Position numbers and translations under genes: made by a program
Notes under the pieces: generated by a model
What the model was told of the DNA's origin: nothing
Databases searched by the model: none
The model's input: the letters and a program-made list of their open reading frames with translations, nothing else
Shown: in pieces, positions 37,486 through 45,633 of the stretch
Layout: every line of letters starts with the position of its first letter
Position numbering within the stretch: the first letter of the stretch is position 1
Source of the DNA: Sulfurimonas denitrificans DSM 1251
GTDB lineage: Bacteria > Campylobacterota > Campylobacteria > Campylobacterales > Sulfurimonadaceae
DNA: 64,000 bases
Reading direction: 5' to 3'
Assembly (NCBI RefSeq): GCF_000012965.1
Contig: NC_007575.1
Span: 1,116,001-1,180,000 of the forward strand

Positions 37486-37791
37486 ATGAATATATCAAAT
37501 AATATTTCATCAATTCAAGCACACCAGAGTATGTTAAATAACAGTGCGCATAATGTTGCAAATATAAATACAGATGGTTTTATCCCTACAAATACTAAGA
37601 TTAATGGTGGCGAGAATTACGTCAAAGCAGAAAATTCAAAAGCAGACAATAATGGCTCAAAAAGAAGTCAGACAGATTTAGCTAATGAGATAACTAATCA
37701 AATCGTATCTGTAGATGCTACTTCCGTAAATGTCACTACAGTTAAAACACAAGATGAGATGTTAGGTTCACTTTTAGATATAAAAGCATAA
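37486..37791 (+). CDS. Miniature flagellar rod/hook-family protein
   Basis: 101 aa. N-terminal segment matches the flagellar basal-body rod signature (MLNNSAHNVANINTDGFIPTNTKI, cf. 'A..LANxNTxGFK'), and the C-terminal ~35 residues (SVDATSVNVTTVKTQDEMLGSLLDIKA) resemble the rod-protein C-terminal helix. The middle domain is missing. It may be a small rod or junction component or a secreted relic. Follows dapD by 27 bp and is closed by a terminator; no other flagellar gene is adjacent. Confidence 0.75.
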   Translation: MNISNNISSIQAHQSMLNNSAHNVANINTDGFIPTNTKINGGENYVKAENSKADNNGSKRSQTDLANEITNQIVSVDATSVNVTTVKTQDEMLGSLLDIKA

Positions 37792-37796
37792 AATTC

Positions 37797-37824
37797 TTGA
37801 GTGAGAAGATATCTTCTCACTTAG
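37797..37824 (+). terminator. Palindromic hairpin after the mini-rod gene
   Basis: GTGAGAAGATATCTTCTCAC (37801-37820) is a perfect 20-bp palindrome, extended outward by a G-T and two more pairs. T-run afterwards is weak. It ends the dapD unit and may serve the convergent NlpC gene as well. Confidence 0.7.
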
Positions 37825-37898
37825 TTACTTCATTATAGAAACTTCACAATTAATGTATTGCTTTGTTATTTTGCTTAAAGTTGTTTTTTTAAAAAAAA

Positions 37899-39227
37899 CT
37901 ACTCTGTTATGATATTCATACTTATTATATTTTTTAAAAGCTCTGAATCATTATCATAACTTTGTAGCTCTTCTCCAAGTTTTAAAGTACTAAAAATTGC
38001 CCGACCAATAACTAATCTGCCCTCAACACCATCTTTTTTTGTTTTTATGCCCCATGTATTATGAAAAACTACTATATTTTCGTTATATGTTCCCACATAT
38101 AAAACTATATGCCCTTTTTTATAAAGCAGGGTTTGAAATGGAACTGCTTTTTCTTTTATAACTCTAATTTTCTCATCCTCGTTCATATCTTTTAGGGAGA
38201 TAACTCTCCCTACTCTACTCTGCTGATATGAGTTTCTTGGCAGCCATATACCAAAGGGAGCAAACATATCTCGAAGCATAGAAGAGCAATCCCTCTGCTC
38301 GTACATTCCACCCCACCCATAGTTTGTTTTTGAAACCTCTTTTACTATGTTTGGCAGGTTATTTACATTTAATCTCATAACCTCTTTTGTCGCTATCTCT
38401 TTAGAAATTATAGAGGTTGAATAAATAGCTCTTGTGCCTATATGCGAAGCAACGGTTAATACCTTATAGCTTATTTCATCTTCTGATACAACCGCAAAAC
38501 TCATACCTATTTTTGATTTATACAAAAAATCTCTCTCGGCATCATAAATAGCTACACCCTCTTTTATTATATAAATCTGCTCTGCATTTTGCCAAAAATC
38601 TCTATCATCTTCTTCTAAGATTACAAATTCATTAGCTTTAATCCAGCCTGATGCAAAACTGCTAAAGATATAAGCCCAATCCCTATTTTTTGAGTAGTGT
38701 GAGATAAAAATAGGACTATTTGCATGTACTGTACTATTTTGAAGGTAGTCAAAAGGGAAACCCTCTCCAGCAAGAGATGGGTCTTTTAATAATGGTCTAA
38801 TGGTTGGAAATGCTCTTAGATCAACTTCTCTTAGAGTTAATCCTTTTTTATTTAATGTTGCATAATCTTCAAATGAGGCACTCTCTATCATCTCATCAAA
38901 GAAACCTTGCTCTAGGGGTTGTAAATTTTCTCCATAACTTCTCTTTGGAGTAAACACAATAAAAGGCCATATAATAGATTCTATACTCTCTCTTGGCTTA
39001 TCCATATTCCAAACACTAAAGTACTTAGAACTATATTTTTGTTGAATCTCATAAAAAGAGTTGTTATTCTCTATAAATTTAGAAAAATATGTTGCATCTT
39101 GAGGAATAGTTGTTAAATCATATATCTCTGATGGCTTTGAGATACTTTTTTTAAGCTCAGGTTTACTTACATATAGTGAACATCCGCCAAATAACAATAT
39201 AGAAAAAATTATAAAAAAATATCTCAT
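37899..39227 (-). CDS. NlpC/P60 cell-wall peptidase lipoprotein with SH3 domains
   Basis: 442 aa. Lipoprotein signal with lipobox FGGC (Cys16). SH3b-type N-terminal domains span ~120-260 (LQNSTVHANSPIFISHYSKNRDWAYI). The C-terminal ~140 residues are NlpC/P60: catalytic Cys in YEQRDCSSMLRDMF (about residue 317), then KKGHIVLYVG with the His, and FHNTWG. Likely cleaves stem peptides of murein. Its substrate bond is not predictable. One turn upstream is the S24 regulator gene, 9 bp away, and the two are on the same strand. Confidence 0.88.
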   Translation of the reverse strand: MRYFFIIFSILLFGGCSLYVSKPELKKSISKPSEIYDLTTIPQDATYFSKFIENNNSFYEIQQKYSSKYFSVWNMDKPRESIESIIWPFIVFTPKRSYGENLQPLEQGFFDEMIESASFEDYATLNKKGLTLREVDLRAFPTIRPLLKDPSLAGEGFPFDYLQNSTVHANSPIFISHYSKNRDWAYIFSSFASGWIKANEFVILEEDDRDFWQNAEQIYIIKEGVAIYDAERDFLYKSKIGMSFAVVSEDEISYKVLTVASHIGTRAIYSTSIISKEIATKEVMRLNVNNLPNIVKEVSKTNYGWGGMYEQRDCSSMLRDMFAPFGIWLPRNSYQQSRVGRVISLKDMNEDEKIRVIKEKAVPFQTLLYKKGHIVLYVGTYNENIVVFHNTWGIKTKKDGVEGRLVIGRAIFSTLKLGEELQSYDNDSELLKNIISMNIITE

Positions 39228-39236
39228 CTAACTCCC

Positions 39237-39896
39237 TTAGTCAACATTTCCAAATCTACTTACCACTCGTCCTATTACCTCTATCTCACCAAGATTTAAT
39301 GTCTGTGTTGAGTAAATTGGGTTATCTGAAATTACATCTATTTTTCCATCTATTCTTTTTTGAACTCTCTTTATAAATAGCCCAGATTCCGTTCTAATCG
39401 TAAAAATCCCACCTCTTTGAAGATCCTTTTTATCTCTATTGATAAAAACTATATCGTTGTAGCTAAAAGTTGGCTCCATAGAGTCTCCAGAGACGTTTAT
39501 AGCCTCTATATGTTTAAGCTCTCTCTCCCCGCCTAGCATTGCTACAAACTCTTGAGGAATTTTAATCATCTCGTTTGATTCATTTTCAAGTTCAGCCCCA
39601 CCACCAGCAGAAGCACTTACATCGCTAAAATATTTAATCATAAAAAATCTATTCGTAGCTTCCACGAGGCTCTCTGGTGATTGCCCATAAAGAAGCCAAT
39701 TTATAGATATAGATTTTAAGGCACAAAAATCTAAAAGTTCTCCAAATGGAATTTTGTTCCTTTTTTTCATCGTAGCAAAATTCATCTGAGAGATTCCAAG
39801 TATATCAGCGACATCTTTGTCATATATTTTTTTCCCACTGTATTGACTAGAAACAATACTTTTTATCTCTTCAACAATATCAAGAAAATTTTTCAT
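39237..39896 (-). CDS. S24-family (LexA/CI-like) transcriptional regulator
   Basis: 219 aa. N-terminal CI-type HTH (~24-70; DKDVADILGISQMNFATMKKRNKIPFGELLDF), then a possible self-cleavage site at SASAGGG (Ala97-Gly98), and the S24 serine-lysine dyad Ser139 (SGDSMEPT) and Lys176 (FIKRV). This architecture suits a RecA-triggered or stress-induced repressor. Campylobacterota generally lack classical LexA, so this could fill a related role, but no SOS box or targets are identified. Very good promoter: TTGACT, 17-bp spacer, TATAAT. Confidence 0.87.
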   Translation of the reverse strand: MKNFLDIVEEIKSIVSSQYSGKKIYDKDVADILGISQMNFATMKKRNKIPFGELLDFCALKSISINWLLYGQSPESLVEATNRFFMIKYFSDVSASAGGGAELENESNEMIKIPQEFVAMLGGERELKHIEAINVSGDSMEPTFSYNDIVFINRDKKDLQRGGIFTIRTESGLFIKRVQKRIDGKIDVISDNPIYSTQTLNLGEIEVIGRVVSRFGNVD

Positions 39897-39929
39897 CTAA
39901 AACTCCAATTGATAGTTTAATTATGCAAA

Positions 39930-39958
39930 ATTATAGTGGTTTTTAAAAATTTAGTCAA
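39930..39958 (-). promoter_or_regulatory. Sigma-70 promoter of the S24 regulator gene
   Basis: On the minus strand TTGACT (39953-39958) is separated by exactly 17 bp from TATAAT (39930-39935), 34 bp before the ATG. One of the few near-consensus full promoters in this window. Confidence 0.75.
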
Positions 39959-40047
39959 AAAAATATGACAGAATGCAATATTTTTTATTATTCTTTTAAA
40001 GAATGTGTACTATTTGACAAATAAAATGATAAAAATAGGGATAAAAG

Positions 40048-40131
40048 ATGAAAATCGTAGTAAATAGCGCAAAAAACTTATTTGAAAAATTTGAAGAAAA
40101 ATTAGAGAGATGGGCAAAGATATTATTTTAA
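40048..40131 (+). CDS. Possible 27-aa amphipathic peptide
   Basis: 27 codons starting at ATG 40048 behind AGGGA, divergent from the S24 regulator. The peptide (about residues 8-27: KNLFEKFEEKLERWAKILF) is strongly amphipathic. Its 3' end overlaps the convergent small membrane protein gene by 9 bp. No family. It may be a chance frame; a divergent small toxic peptide controlled by a CI-like repressor is a plausible arrangement, so it is listed at low confidence. Confidence 0.3.
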   Translation: MKIVVNSAKNLFEKFEEKLERWAKILF

Positions 40132-40281
40132 AATAGAACTCTCTTGCTCTTTGGTTTTTTTTTCATCAGCTTCTCTTTGTGCTTCTCTTTGAGCTGACTT
40201 ATTTTTATGGTATCCGCCAAAGATAAAAATCATAAAAAAGACAAAGAGAATTGACATAAATATATCCATAAAAGTGCTCAT
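40123..40281 (-). CDS. Small single-span membrane protein with charged tail (52 aa)
   Basis: 52 aa. N-terminal membrane helix (FMDIFMSILFVFFMIFIFGG), then a charged tail with a duplicated AQREA. The ATG overlaps the trmL stop by 4 bp (ATGA), so it is translated as the last gene of the trmL unit. Not recognised. The overlap and membrane-plus-tail pattern support a real gene. Confidence 0.72.
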   Translation of the reverse strand: MSTFMDIFMSILFVFFMIFIFGGYHKNKSAQREAQREADEKKTKEQESSILK

Positions 40282-40748
40282 ACATTCTCCAAAAAAATAG
40301 TGTAATTTTGTCTTATAGCTTCATACAAAACGATACCTGTACTTATTGCAAGATTTAGGCTTCTACCCTCTTTTGTCATAGGGATAGTTATGTTTTGTTC
40401 TTTATATTTAGTTAGTATCTCTTCTGGAATCCCAGCAGTCTCACTTCCAAAAAAAATATAGTCTCCATCACTAAAATTTGCTTCAAAATATGGTTTATCA
40501 GTTTTTGTAGTTGCAAAATGAGCATTATTTATTATATTATTATTTTTGAAAAAATCTTCAAGACTCTCCCATACATGTAAATCTAACTTATGCCAATAAT
40601 CGAGTCCTGCTCGGCGTACTGCTTTTTCATCTATATCAAAAGCTATAGGTTTTATGATATGTAAAGAGGCTCCAGCATTTACACAGAGTCTTCCTATTGC
40701 GCCAGTATTATTTGGGATTTGCGGATTTACAAGGACTAGGTTAAACAT
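40278..40748 (-). CDS. trmL: tRNA (cytidine/uridine-2'-O-)-methyltransferase
   Basis: 156 aa SPOUT protein. LVNPQIPNNTGAIGRLC at the N terminus and the C-terminal knot IFFGSETAGIP and IPMTKEGRSLNLAISTGIVLYEA. Methylates the wobble base of leucine tRNAs using SAM. Overlaps the purU stop by 1 bp and the next small gene by 4 bp. Confidence 0.95.
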   Translation of the reverse strand: MFNLVLVNPQIPNNTGAIGRLCVNAGASLHIIKPIAFDIDEKAVRRAGLDYWHKLDLHVWESLEDFFKNNNIINNAHFATTKTDKPYFEANFSDGDYIFFGSETAGIPEEILTKYKEQNITIPMTKEGRSLNLAISTGIVLYEAIRQNYTIFLENV

Positions 40749-41584
40749 TAAAAAATTACAGTTTTATTTGCATATACAAAAATTCTATCTTCTAGCGCTA
40801 GTCTGAGTGCGCGTGATAATACAATTTTTTCAACATCTTTGCCCATGCGTTGCATATCTCTCCAGCCATTGGCATGGTTTACATGTATAACTTCTTGAGC
40901 GATAATTGGACCTTCATCTAGGTTGTTATTTACAAAGTGTGATGTAGCACCGATGATTTTTACACCTCTTTCATAAGCCTGTTTATATGGATTTGCACCT
41001 ATAAATGCTGGTAAAAAAGAGTGATGTATATTTATAACTCTGTTTTCATATATTTCTACAAATTTTGGTGTTAAAATTCTCATATATTTTGCTAAAACAA
41101 TATAGTCAATATTATCAAACTTTGCTAGAGTATCTATAATCTTCTCTTCATGCTCTTGTCTATCTAATCCTACATGTGAGATTTCAATAAAAGGTATATT
41201 AAACTTCTCTACAAAAGAACCTAATTCTGCGTAGTTTGAAATAACACATAAAATATTTGCTTCAAGCTCTCCTGCTTCATGTCGTACTAAAATATCGCCA
41301 AGTGCGTGCATCTCTTTTGTAGCCATAATAACTATATTTTTATTTTTTGGTGCAATTACATCTATATTTGCACTAGGTGGCATTACACTAACAATTGACT
41401 GATATAACTCATCAAGTGGCATATCTCCCTCAACAACGCTTCTCATAAAAAATTTATTATTTTCACTATCAACAAATTCACTATTTGTGAGAATATTAAA
41501 ACTATTTTGATAAAAAACAGTTGATACTTTGTGTACCAAACCTTTTTCATCATTTGCATCTATAAGTACTCTGTATTGGCTCAT
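40748..41584 (-). CDS. purU: Formyltetrahydrofolate deformylase
   Basis: 278 aa. N-terminal ACT domain (residues ~1-85), then a formyl-transferase-like catalytic domain with YMRILTPKF and NIHHSFLPAFIGANPY, containing the conserved His-Asn-Asp set. Hydrolyses 10-formyl-THF to formate and THF, keeping one-carbon balance. Overlaps the preceding gene by 4 bp. Confidence 0.95.
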   Translation of the reverse strand: MSQYRVLIDANDEKGLVHKVSTVFYQNSFNILTNSEFVDSENNKFFMRSVVEGDMPLDELYQSIVSVMPPSANIDVIAPKNKNIVIMATKEMHALGDILVRHEAGELEANILCVISNYAELGSFVEKFNIPFIEISHVGLDRQEHEEKIIDTLAKFDNIDYIVLAKYMRILTPKFVEIYENRVINIHHSFLPAFIGANPYKQAYERGVKIIGATSHFVNNNLDEGPIIAQEVIHVNHANGWRDMQRMGKDVEKIVLSRALRLALEDRIFVYANKTVIF

Positions 41585-41931
41585 CTGCGGCTTCCTCGCT
41601 CTAACTCTTCTACTCTTGAATCAATTGTTACTAAAACATACTCTAAAAAATTTAGTGTCATATCTACTTTAGCTTCTATATTTGTGTTATTTGGTGCTTG
41701 AAATCCCTCAAAAAGTACGAGAAGTCTCTCTCTCATGGATGTCAAAAACATCATCTCATTACTAAGAACTTGCTCAGGCTCAGGTTCTATCTCTGCTCTT
41801 ACATCTTCTTTAATTTTTAGTTTAAATTCATTTTTGCTTATCTGGTGGTTGTCAATATCAGGTTTCATATCTTCAAGTTCTGCTAAAGTTGAGAGAATCA
41901 TATCTTTTAGTTCCATAGTTTTAATAGCCAC
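41581..41931 (-). CDS. CiaD-like hypothetical protein
   Basis: 116 aa. C-terminal half (FLTSMRERLLVLFEGFQ, then MTLNFLEYVLVTIDSRVEEL) resembles the CiaD-like domain found beside purU in Campylobacter. In C. jejuni CiaD is a secreted effector; here the protein is shorter and an effector role should not be assumed. No signal peptide. Its stop overlaps purU by 4 bp. Confidence 0.75.
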   Translation of the reverse strand: MAIKTMELKDMILSTLAELEDMKPDIDNHQISKNEFKLKIKEDVRAEIEPEPEQVLSNEMMFLTSMRERLLVLFEGFQAPNNTNIEAKVDMTLNFLEYVLVTIDSRVEELERGSRR

Positions 41932-42155
41932 CTTTCAAATTCATTAAACTCTATATCTTCTTCCATTTTTACAAAGTACTCTTTCATCTGCGTATTTACA
42001 TTTAAAAATTTTTTTCTCATACCAGAGAGCCTTCGTATAGCAATTTTAGCATCACTATTTGAGGAGTCTTTTTTTAAAATCTCTTTATAAATCTCAAGGG
42101 CTTCTTCTTTTAGGCCCTGAAGTTCGTAAATATTTGCTAGAGTAAGTGTTTTCAT
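41907..42155 (-). CDS. Small TPR-like protein
   Basis: 82 aa. First ~40 residues form one tetratricopeptide repeat ([31 protein letters not shown]), the rest is acidic and helical. No further domains. Overlaps the next gene by 25 bp and leuB by 4 bp, so the run leuB - TPR - CiaD-like - purU - trmL reads as one transcript. Confidence 0.8.
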   Translation of the reverse strand: MKTLTLANIYELQGLKEEALEIYKEILKKDSSNSDAKIAIRRLSGMRKKFLNVNTQMKEYFVKMEEDIEFNEFERWLLKLWN

Positions 42156-43219
42156 TTTGCCGCATAATTAGCGATTATCGAACCCATTTCACTAGTTGAG
42201 CAAACCTCTTTAGCGTCATATTGAGCTAAATCTTTTGTTCTATAACCCTCTTTAAGCGCTCTTTTTACGGCGGCATCTATTTTATCCGCTGCTCCATGTT
42301 CACCTAGAGCATATCTAAGCATCATTGAAGCGGATAATATAGTGGCAATTGGATTTGCTATTCCTTGCCCTGCAATATCTGGTGCAGAGCCGTGTATTGG
42401 CTCATATACACCTATCTTAGCACCAACTGAAGCTGATGGAAGAAGTCCGATAGAGCCAGAGAGCATACTTGCTTCATCACTTAAGATATCGCCAAAAATA
42501 TTTCCAGTGAGCATTACGTCAAACTGTCTAGGATCTCTTATTAACTGCATAGCTGCATTATCAACATACATGTGAGTTAACTCAACCTCAGGATACTCTT
42601 TTGCAACCTCTATCACAACCTCTCTCCAAAGCTGTGAAACATCTAAAACATTTGCTTTATCTATAGAGCAAACTCTTTTGCTTCTACTCATTGCAATTTT
42701 AAAGGCTTGATGAGCGATTCTTACAATCTCTTCACGTGTGTAAACCATCGTGTTCCAACCTCTGTTCTCATCTCTACCTTTTGGCTCTCCAAAGTAGATT
42801 CCACCAATAAGCTCACGAACAACCATCAAATCTACACCCTTTATAACTTCAGCTTTAAGTGATGAAGCATTTATAAGTTCGTCAAAAACATTAGCAGGGC
42901 GGAGATTTGCATAAACACCAAGCTCTTTACGAAATCTCAAAAGTCCACTCTCAGGTCTCTTCTCACGAGGTAAATTGTCCCATTTAGCTCCACCAATTGC
43001 ACCAAAGAGTACAGCATCGCTGTTTAATGAGATATTGATTGTTTCTTGAGGGAGCGGATCACCTGTGATATCGTAAGCACATCCACCCATTAAAGCTTCT
43101 TCGTAAGAGAACTCTAAATCACAGCATGAAGCCACAGCATCTAAAACTTTTACCGCTTCATCTATTATTTCAGGGCCAATTCCATCACCTTTAATAAGTG
43201 CTATTTTATATGTTTTCAT
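42152..43219 (-). CDS. leuB: 3-isopropylmalate dehydrogenase
   Basis: 355 aa. KGDGIGPEI near the N terminus, the substrate-binding [15 protein letters not shown] (leucine-pathway specific), and the [25 protein letters not shown] motif. Third enzyme of leucine biosynthesis, using NAD. The leuD gene precedes it by 2 bp. Confidence 0.97.
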   Translation of the reverse strand: MKTYKIALIKGDGIGPEIIDEAVKVLDAVASCCDLEFSYEEALMGGCAYDITGDPLPQETINISLNSDAVLFGAIGGAKWDNLPREKRPESGLLRFRKELGVYANLRPANVFDELINASSLKAEVIKGVDLMVVRELIGGIYFGEPKGRDENRGWNTMVYTREEIVRIAHQAFKIAMSRSKRVCSIDKANVLDVSQLWREVVIEVAKEYPEVELTHMYVDNAAMQLIRDPRQFDVMLTGNIFGDILSDEASMLSGSIGLLPSASVGAKIGVYEPIHGSAPDIAGQGIANPIATILSASMMLRYALGEHGAADKIDAAVKRALKEGYRTKDLAQYDAKEVCSTSEMGSIIANYAAK

Positions 43220-43221
43220 AA

Positions 43222-43725
43222 CTATTTACCTTTAATTTCATTTTGAGCAAAATTCATAAGTCCGCCAGCGTCTATTAACTCTTGCATAAATTGTGGAATT
43301 GGAATAAATTTATATACTTTTGATGATGTTTTATTTGTAATTGTTCCATTGTTCATATCAACACTAATCTCATCTCCCTCAGCTATCTCCGCACTCTCTT
43401 GGAGTTCAAAAATTGGAAGTCCCATGTTAAAAGCATTACGATAAAAAATTCTTGCAAATGTAGGAGCAATTACTGCAGCAACTCCAGCAGCTTTTAGTGC
43501 TATTGGAGCGTGTTCACGAGAACTTCCACAACCAAAATTCTCACCAGCAACTATAATGTCGCCACTACTCATTTTTTTAACGAATTGAGGATCTGCATCT
43601 TCCATAACATGCTTTGCAAGTTCTTCTGGAACTGAAGTGCTTAAATAGCGTGCTGCTATAATTAAATCTGTATCAATATCTTTTCCAAATCTCCAAACTT
43701 TTCCGTCAATATTTGCTTTTTGCAT
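43222..43725 (-). CDS. leuD: 3-isopropylmalate dehydratase small subunit
   Basis: 167 aa from the ATG at 43725, which has a GGGGAT site; an upstream in-frame TTG would lie inside that site. [18 protein letters not shown]-like start (here [12 protein letters not shown]), [17 protein letters not shown] and [11 protein letters not shown] identify it. Forms an isomerase with LeuC, whose gene is not in the window. Lies just before leuB. Confidence 0.95.
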   Translation of the reverse strand: MQKANIDGKVWRFGKDIDTDLIIAARYLSTSVPEELAKHVMEDADPQFVKKMSSGDIIVAGENFGCGSSREHAPIALKAAGVAAVIAPTFARIFYRNAFNMGLPIFELQESAEIAEGDEISVDMNNGTITNKTSSKVYKFIPIPQFMQELIDAGGLMNFAQNEIKGK

Positions 43726-43872
43726 TTTAATCCCCAACTTCTATTTTTAAATAATTTTTGCGATTATAGCTAAAATGTTGTTTGAGTTTTATAAAAAGAG
43801 AGGCTTTGTAACTAGAATAAAGGAGAGTAGCGACATCATATTAAATGGTATCATGCCGCTATTGCTGAACTA

Positions 43873-44661
43873 CTATCTCTTAAGGTTGTTAGTAGTTTGA
43901 AGCATTTCATCACTTGTAGTAATCACTTTTGAGTTTGAATCGTAAGCTCTTTGACCAGTAATTAAATCCGTTAATTCAACAACAAGTTCAACATTGCTAA
44001 GCTCAACAAAACCCTGTCTTAAAACACCTAGTCCATCAAGACCAGGAGTTCCCTCAACTGGCTGACCAGAACTATCAGTTTCTATGTAGAGATTATCTCC
44101 CATAGAGTGAAGTCCAGCTGGATTTATAAAATTTGTAAGTGTCATTTGACCTATCTGAGTTGCTTGCGCCTGTCCTGCTTGTACTACACTTACTGTTCCG
44201 TCTGTACCAATATTTATGTTTGTTGCATCAGGTGGAATAACAACCTCTGGAACCAATCTGTAACCATCACTATTCACAATTGAGCCATTTTCATCTACTT
44301 TAAATGCGCCATTTCTTGAGTAAACTTCACTACCATCTGGAAGCTCAAGTTTAAAAAAACCTTTACCAGTTACAGCCACATCAAGCTCATTGTCTGTCTG
44401 CTTAAGACTTCCTTCTGAAAATACTTTGTTAATCGCAGTTGGGCGAACACCAAGACCTACCTCTATTCCAGTAGGGCTCTTAGTAACGTCACTCGTTGAA
44501 GTTCCTGCATAATCCATTACTTTATACATAAGATCAGCAAACTCCGCACGAGATTTTTTAAATCCTATTGTATTTACGTTGGCAATATTATTTGCCGTTG
44601 TATTGATTTGCGTCTGCATTCCTATCATTCCAGTAGAAGCAGTGTAAAGTGATTGCATCAT
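43873..44661 (-). CDS. flgG: Flagellar distal rod protein FlgG
   Basis: 262 aa, the standard length. N-terminal STGMIGMQTQINTTANNIANVNTIGFKKSRAEF, central SAF region and the C-terminal GFVELSNVELVVELTDLITGQRAYDSNSKVI are typical FlgG. Builds the distal rod. Follows flgF by 12 bp and shares its sigma-54 promoter. Confidence 0.97.
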   Translation of the reverse strand: MMQSLYTASTGMIGMQTQINTTANNIANVNTIGFKKSRAEFADLMYKVMDYAGTSTSDVTKSPTGIEVGLGVRPTAINKVFSEGSLKQTDNELDVAVTGKGFFKLELPDGSEVYSRNGAFKVDENGSIVNSDGYRLVPEVVIPPDATNINIGTDGTVSVVQAGQAQATQIGQMTLTNFINPAGLHSMGDNLYIETDSSGQPVEGTPGLDGLGVLRQGFVELSNVELVVELTDLITGQRAYDSNSKVITTSDEMLQTTNNLKR

Positions 44662-44673
44662 GACCTATTCTCC

Positions 44674-45504
44674 TTAAGATTTTTTAGCAAGTTTTTCAAT
44701 TGCATCACGATTCATATCGTTCATTTGTGTATCCATAGCTTTTTGATACATGCCAACTAAACGATTTGTCTCTATTAGCTGCGTCATCATCTTTACAGCA
44801 TTAACATTACTCTTCTCAATAAACCCTTGCAAAACAGCTTCGCTTCCATCAAAACTAACAAGTCCCTCTACACCGCCTGCACCATCATATCTATAAAGAC
44901 CATCTCCCTCTTTTTTGAGAAAATCAATATTGTCTGGCTGCGCAATAAATAGCCTGTTAAGTTGATTAAGTGTCATAGAATTTGGGATGTTTGTAAGAAT
45001 TTGCCCATTTTTATCTATCTCAATTGCACTATCACCTTGATTAAAGATGATGGGTTGTTTTGATATAAAATAGTCACTTGGCAATACTTCATATCCCTGC
45101 TTTGTAACTAATTTTCCTTCATCATCTTTAGTGAATGTTCCATCTCTTGTTAAACGAATGCCCTCTGGAGTTTTTACTAAAAAGAATAGTCCCTCTTTAG
45201 ATAGAGCCATATCCAATGAGTTATTACTCTTTTGCATAACTCCCAATGAGAAGTCTGTGTAAGCATCAACAACTTGAGGAGCTTTATTCATAGCTCTGTT
45301 TAAAAATTGTGCTGCTTCTTTTGTATGATTTGCATTTGGAAGCTCATCTCTGGCCTCTTTATAAAGACGCATAAAGTCACCAACAATAAGATTGTCTTCT
45401 TTAAAGCCTACTGTGTTTACATTGGCAAGATTGTTTGCGATAGTATCAAGCCTGTTAAACTGTGTAACCATTCCAGCAGCTGAACTGTAATATCCGCTTT
45501 GCAT
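44674..45504 (-). CDS. flgF: Flagellar proximal rod protein FlgF (FlgG-like)
   Basis: 276 aa with the same rod architecture (SSAAGMVTQFNRLDTIANNLANVNTVGFKED and GFIEKSNVNAVKMMTQLIETNRLVGMYQKAM). More divergent than FlgG and with a different central part, which fits FlgF (called FlgG2 in some Campylobacterota). First gene after the sigma-54 promoter at 45537-45553. Confidence 0.93.
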   Translation of the reverse strand: MQSGYYSSAAGMVTQFNRLDTIANNLANVNTVGFKEDNLIVGDFMRLYKEARDELPNANHTKEAAQFLNRAMNKAPQVVDAYTDFSLGVMQKSNNSLDMALSKEGLFFLVKTPEGIRLTRDGTFTKDDEGKLVTKQGYEVLPSDYFISKQPIIFNQGDSAIEIDKNGQILTNIPNSMTLNQLNRLFIAQPDNIDFLKKEGDGLYRYDGAGGVEGLVSFDGSEAVLQGFIEKSNVNAVKMMTQLIETNRLVGMYQKAMDTQMNDMNRDAIEKLAKKS

Positions 45505-45536
45505 AGAGCACCTTTGTCAAAATATTTTAAATTAAA

Positions 45537-45553
45537 AGCAAAACGTGTTCCAA
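45537..45553 (-). promoter_or_regulatory. Sigma-54 promoter of flgFG
   Basis: On the minus strand TTGGAACACGTTTTGCT: invariant GG and GC exactly 10 bp apart with TTGCT at -12. Start of transcription near 45526, about 22 nt before flgF. Sigma-54 control of rod genes is established for Campylobacterota. Confidence 0.85.
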
Positions 45554-45586
45554 TTTTTAAACAAGCACTCCTTAAGCCTATTTCGG

Positions 45587-45592
45587 TATAAT
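45587..45592 (+). promoter_or_regulatory. -10 box of rpoD
   Basis: Consensus TATAAT in the rpoD/flgF divergent region, about 42 bp before the rpoD start; the sigma-54 promoter of flgFG lies 34 bp upstream on the opposite strand. Confidence 0.65.
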
Positions 45593-45633
45593 CCACCTTT
45601 AAAAAATCTTATCATAGATAAACAAGGTGTACT

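Noticed and set aside
40014-40019. TTGACA as a -35 box for the 27-aa peptide
   Set aside because: No -10 hexamer lies 16-18 bp downstream; the next AT-rich boxes are far too close.
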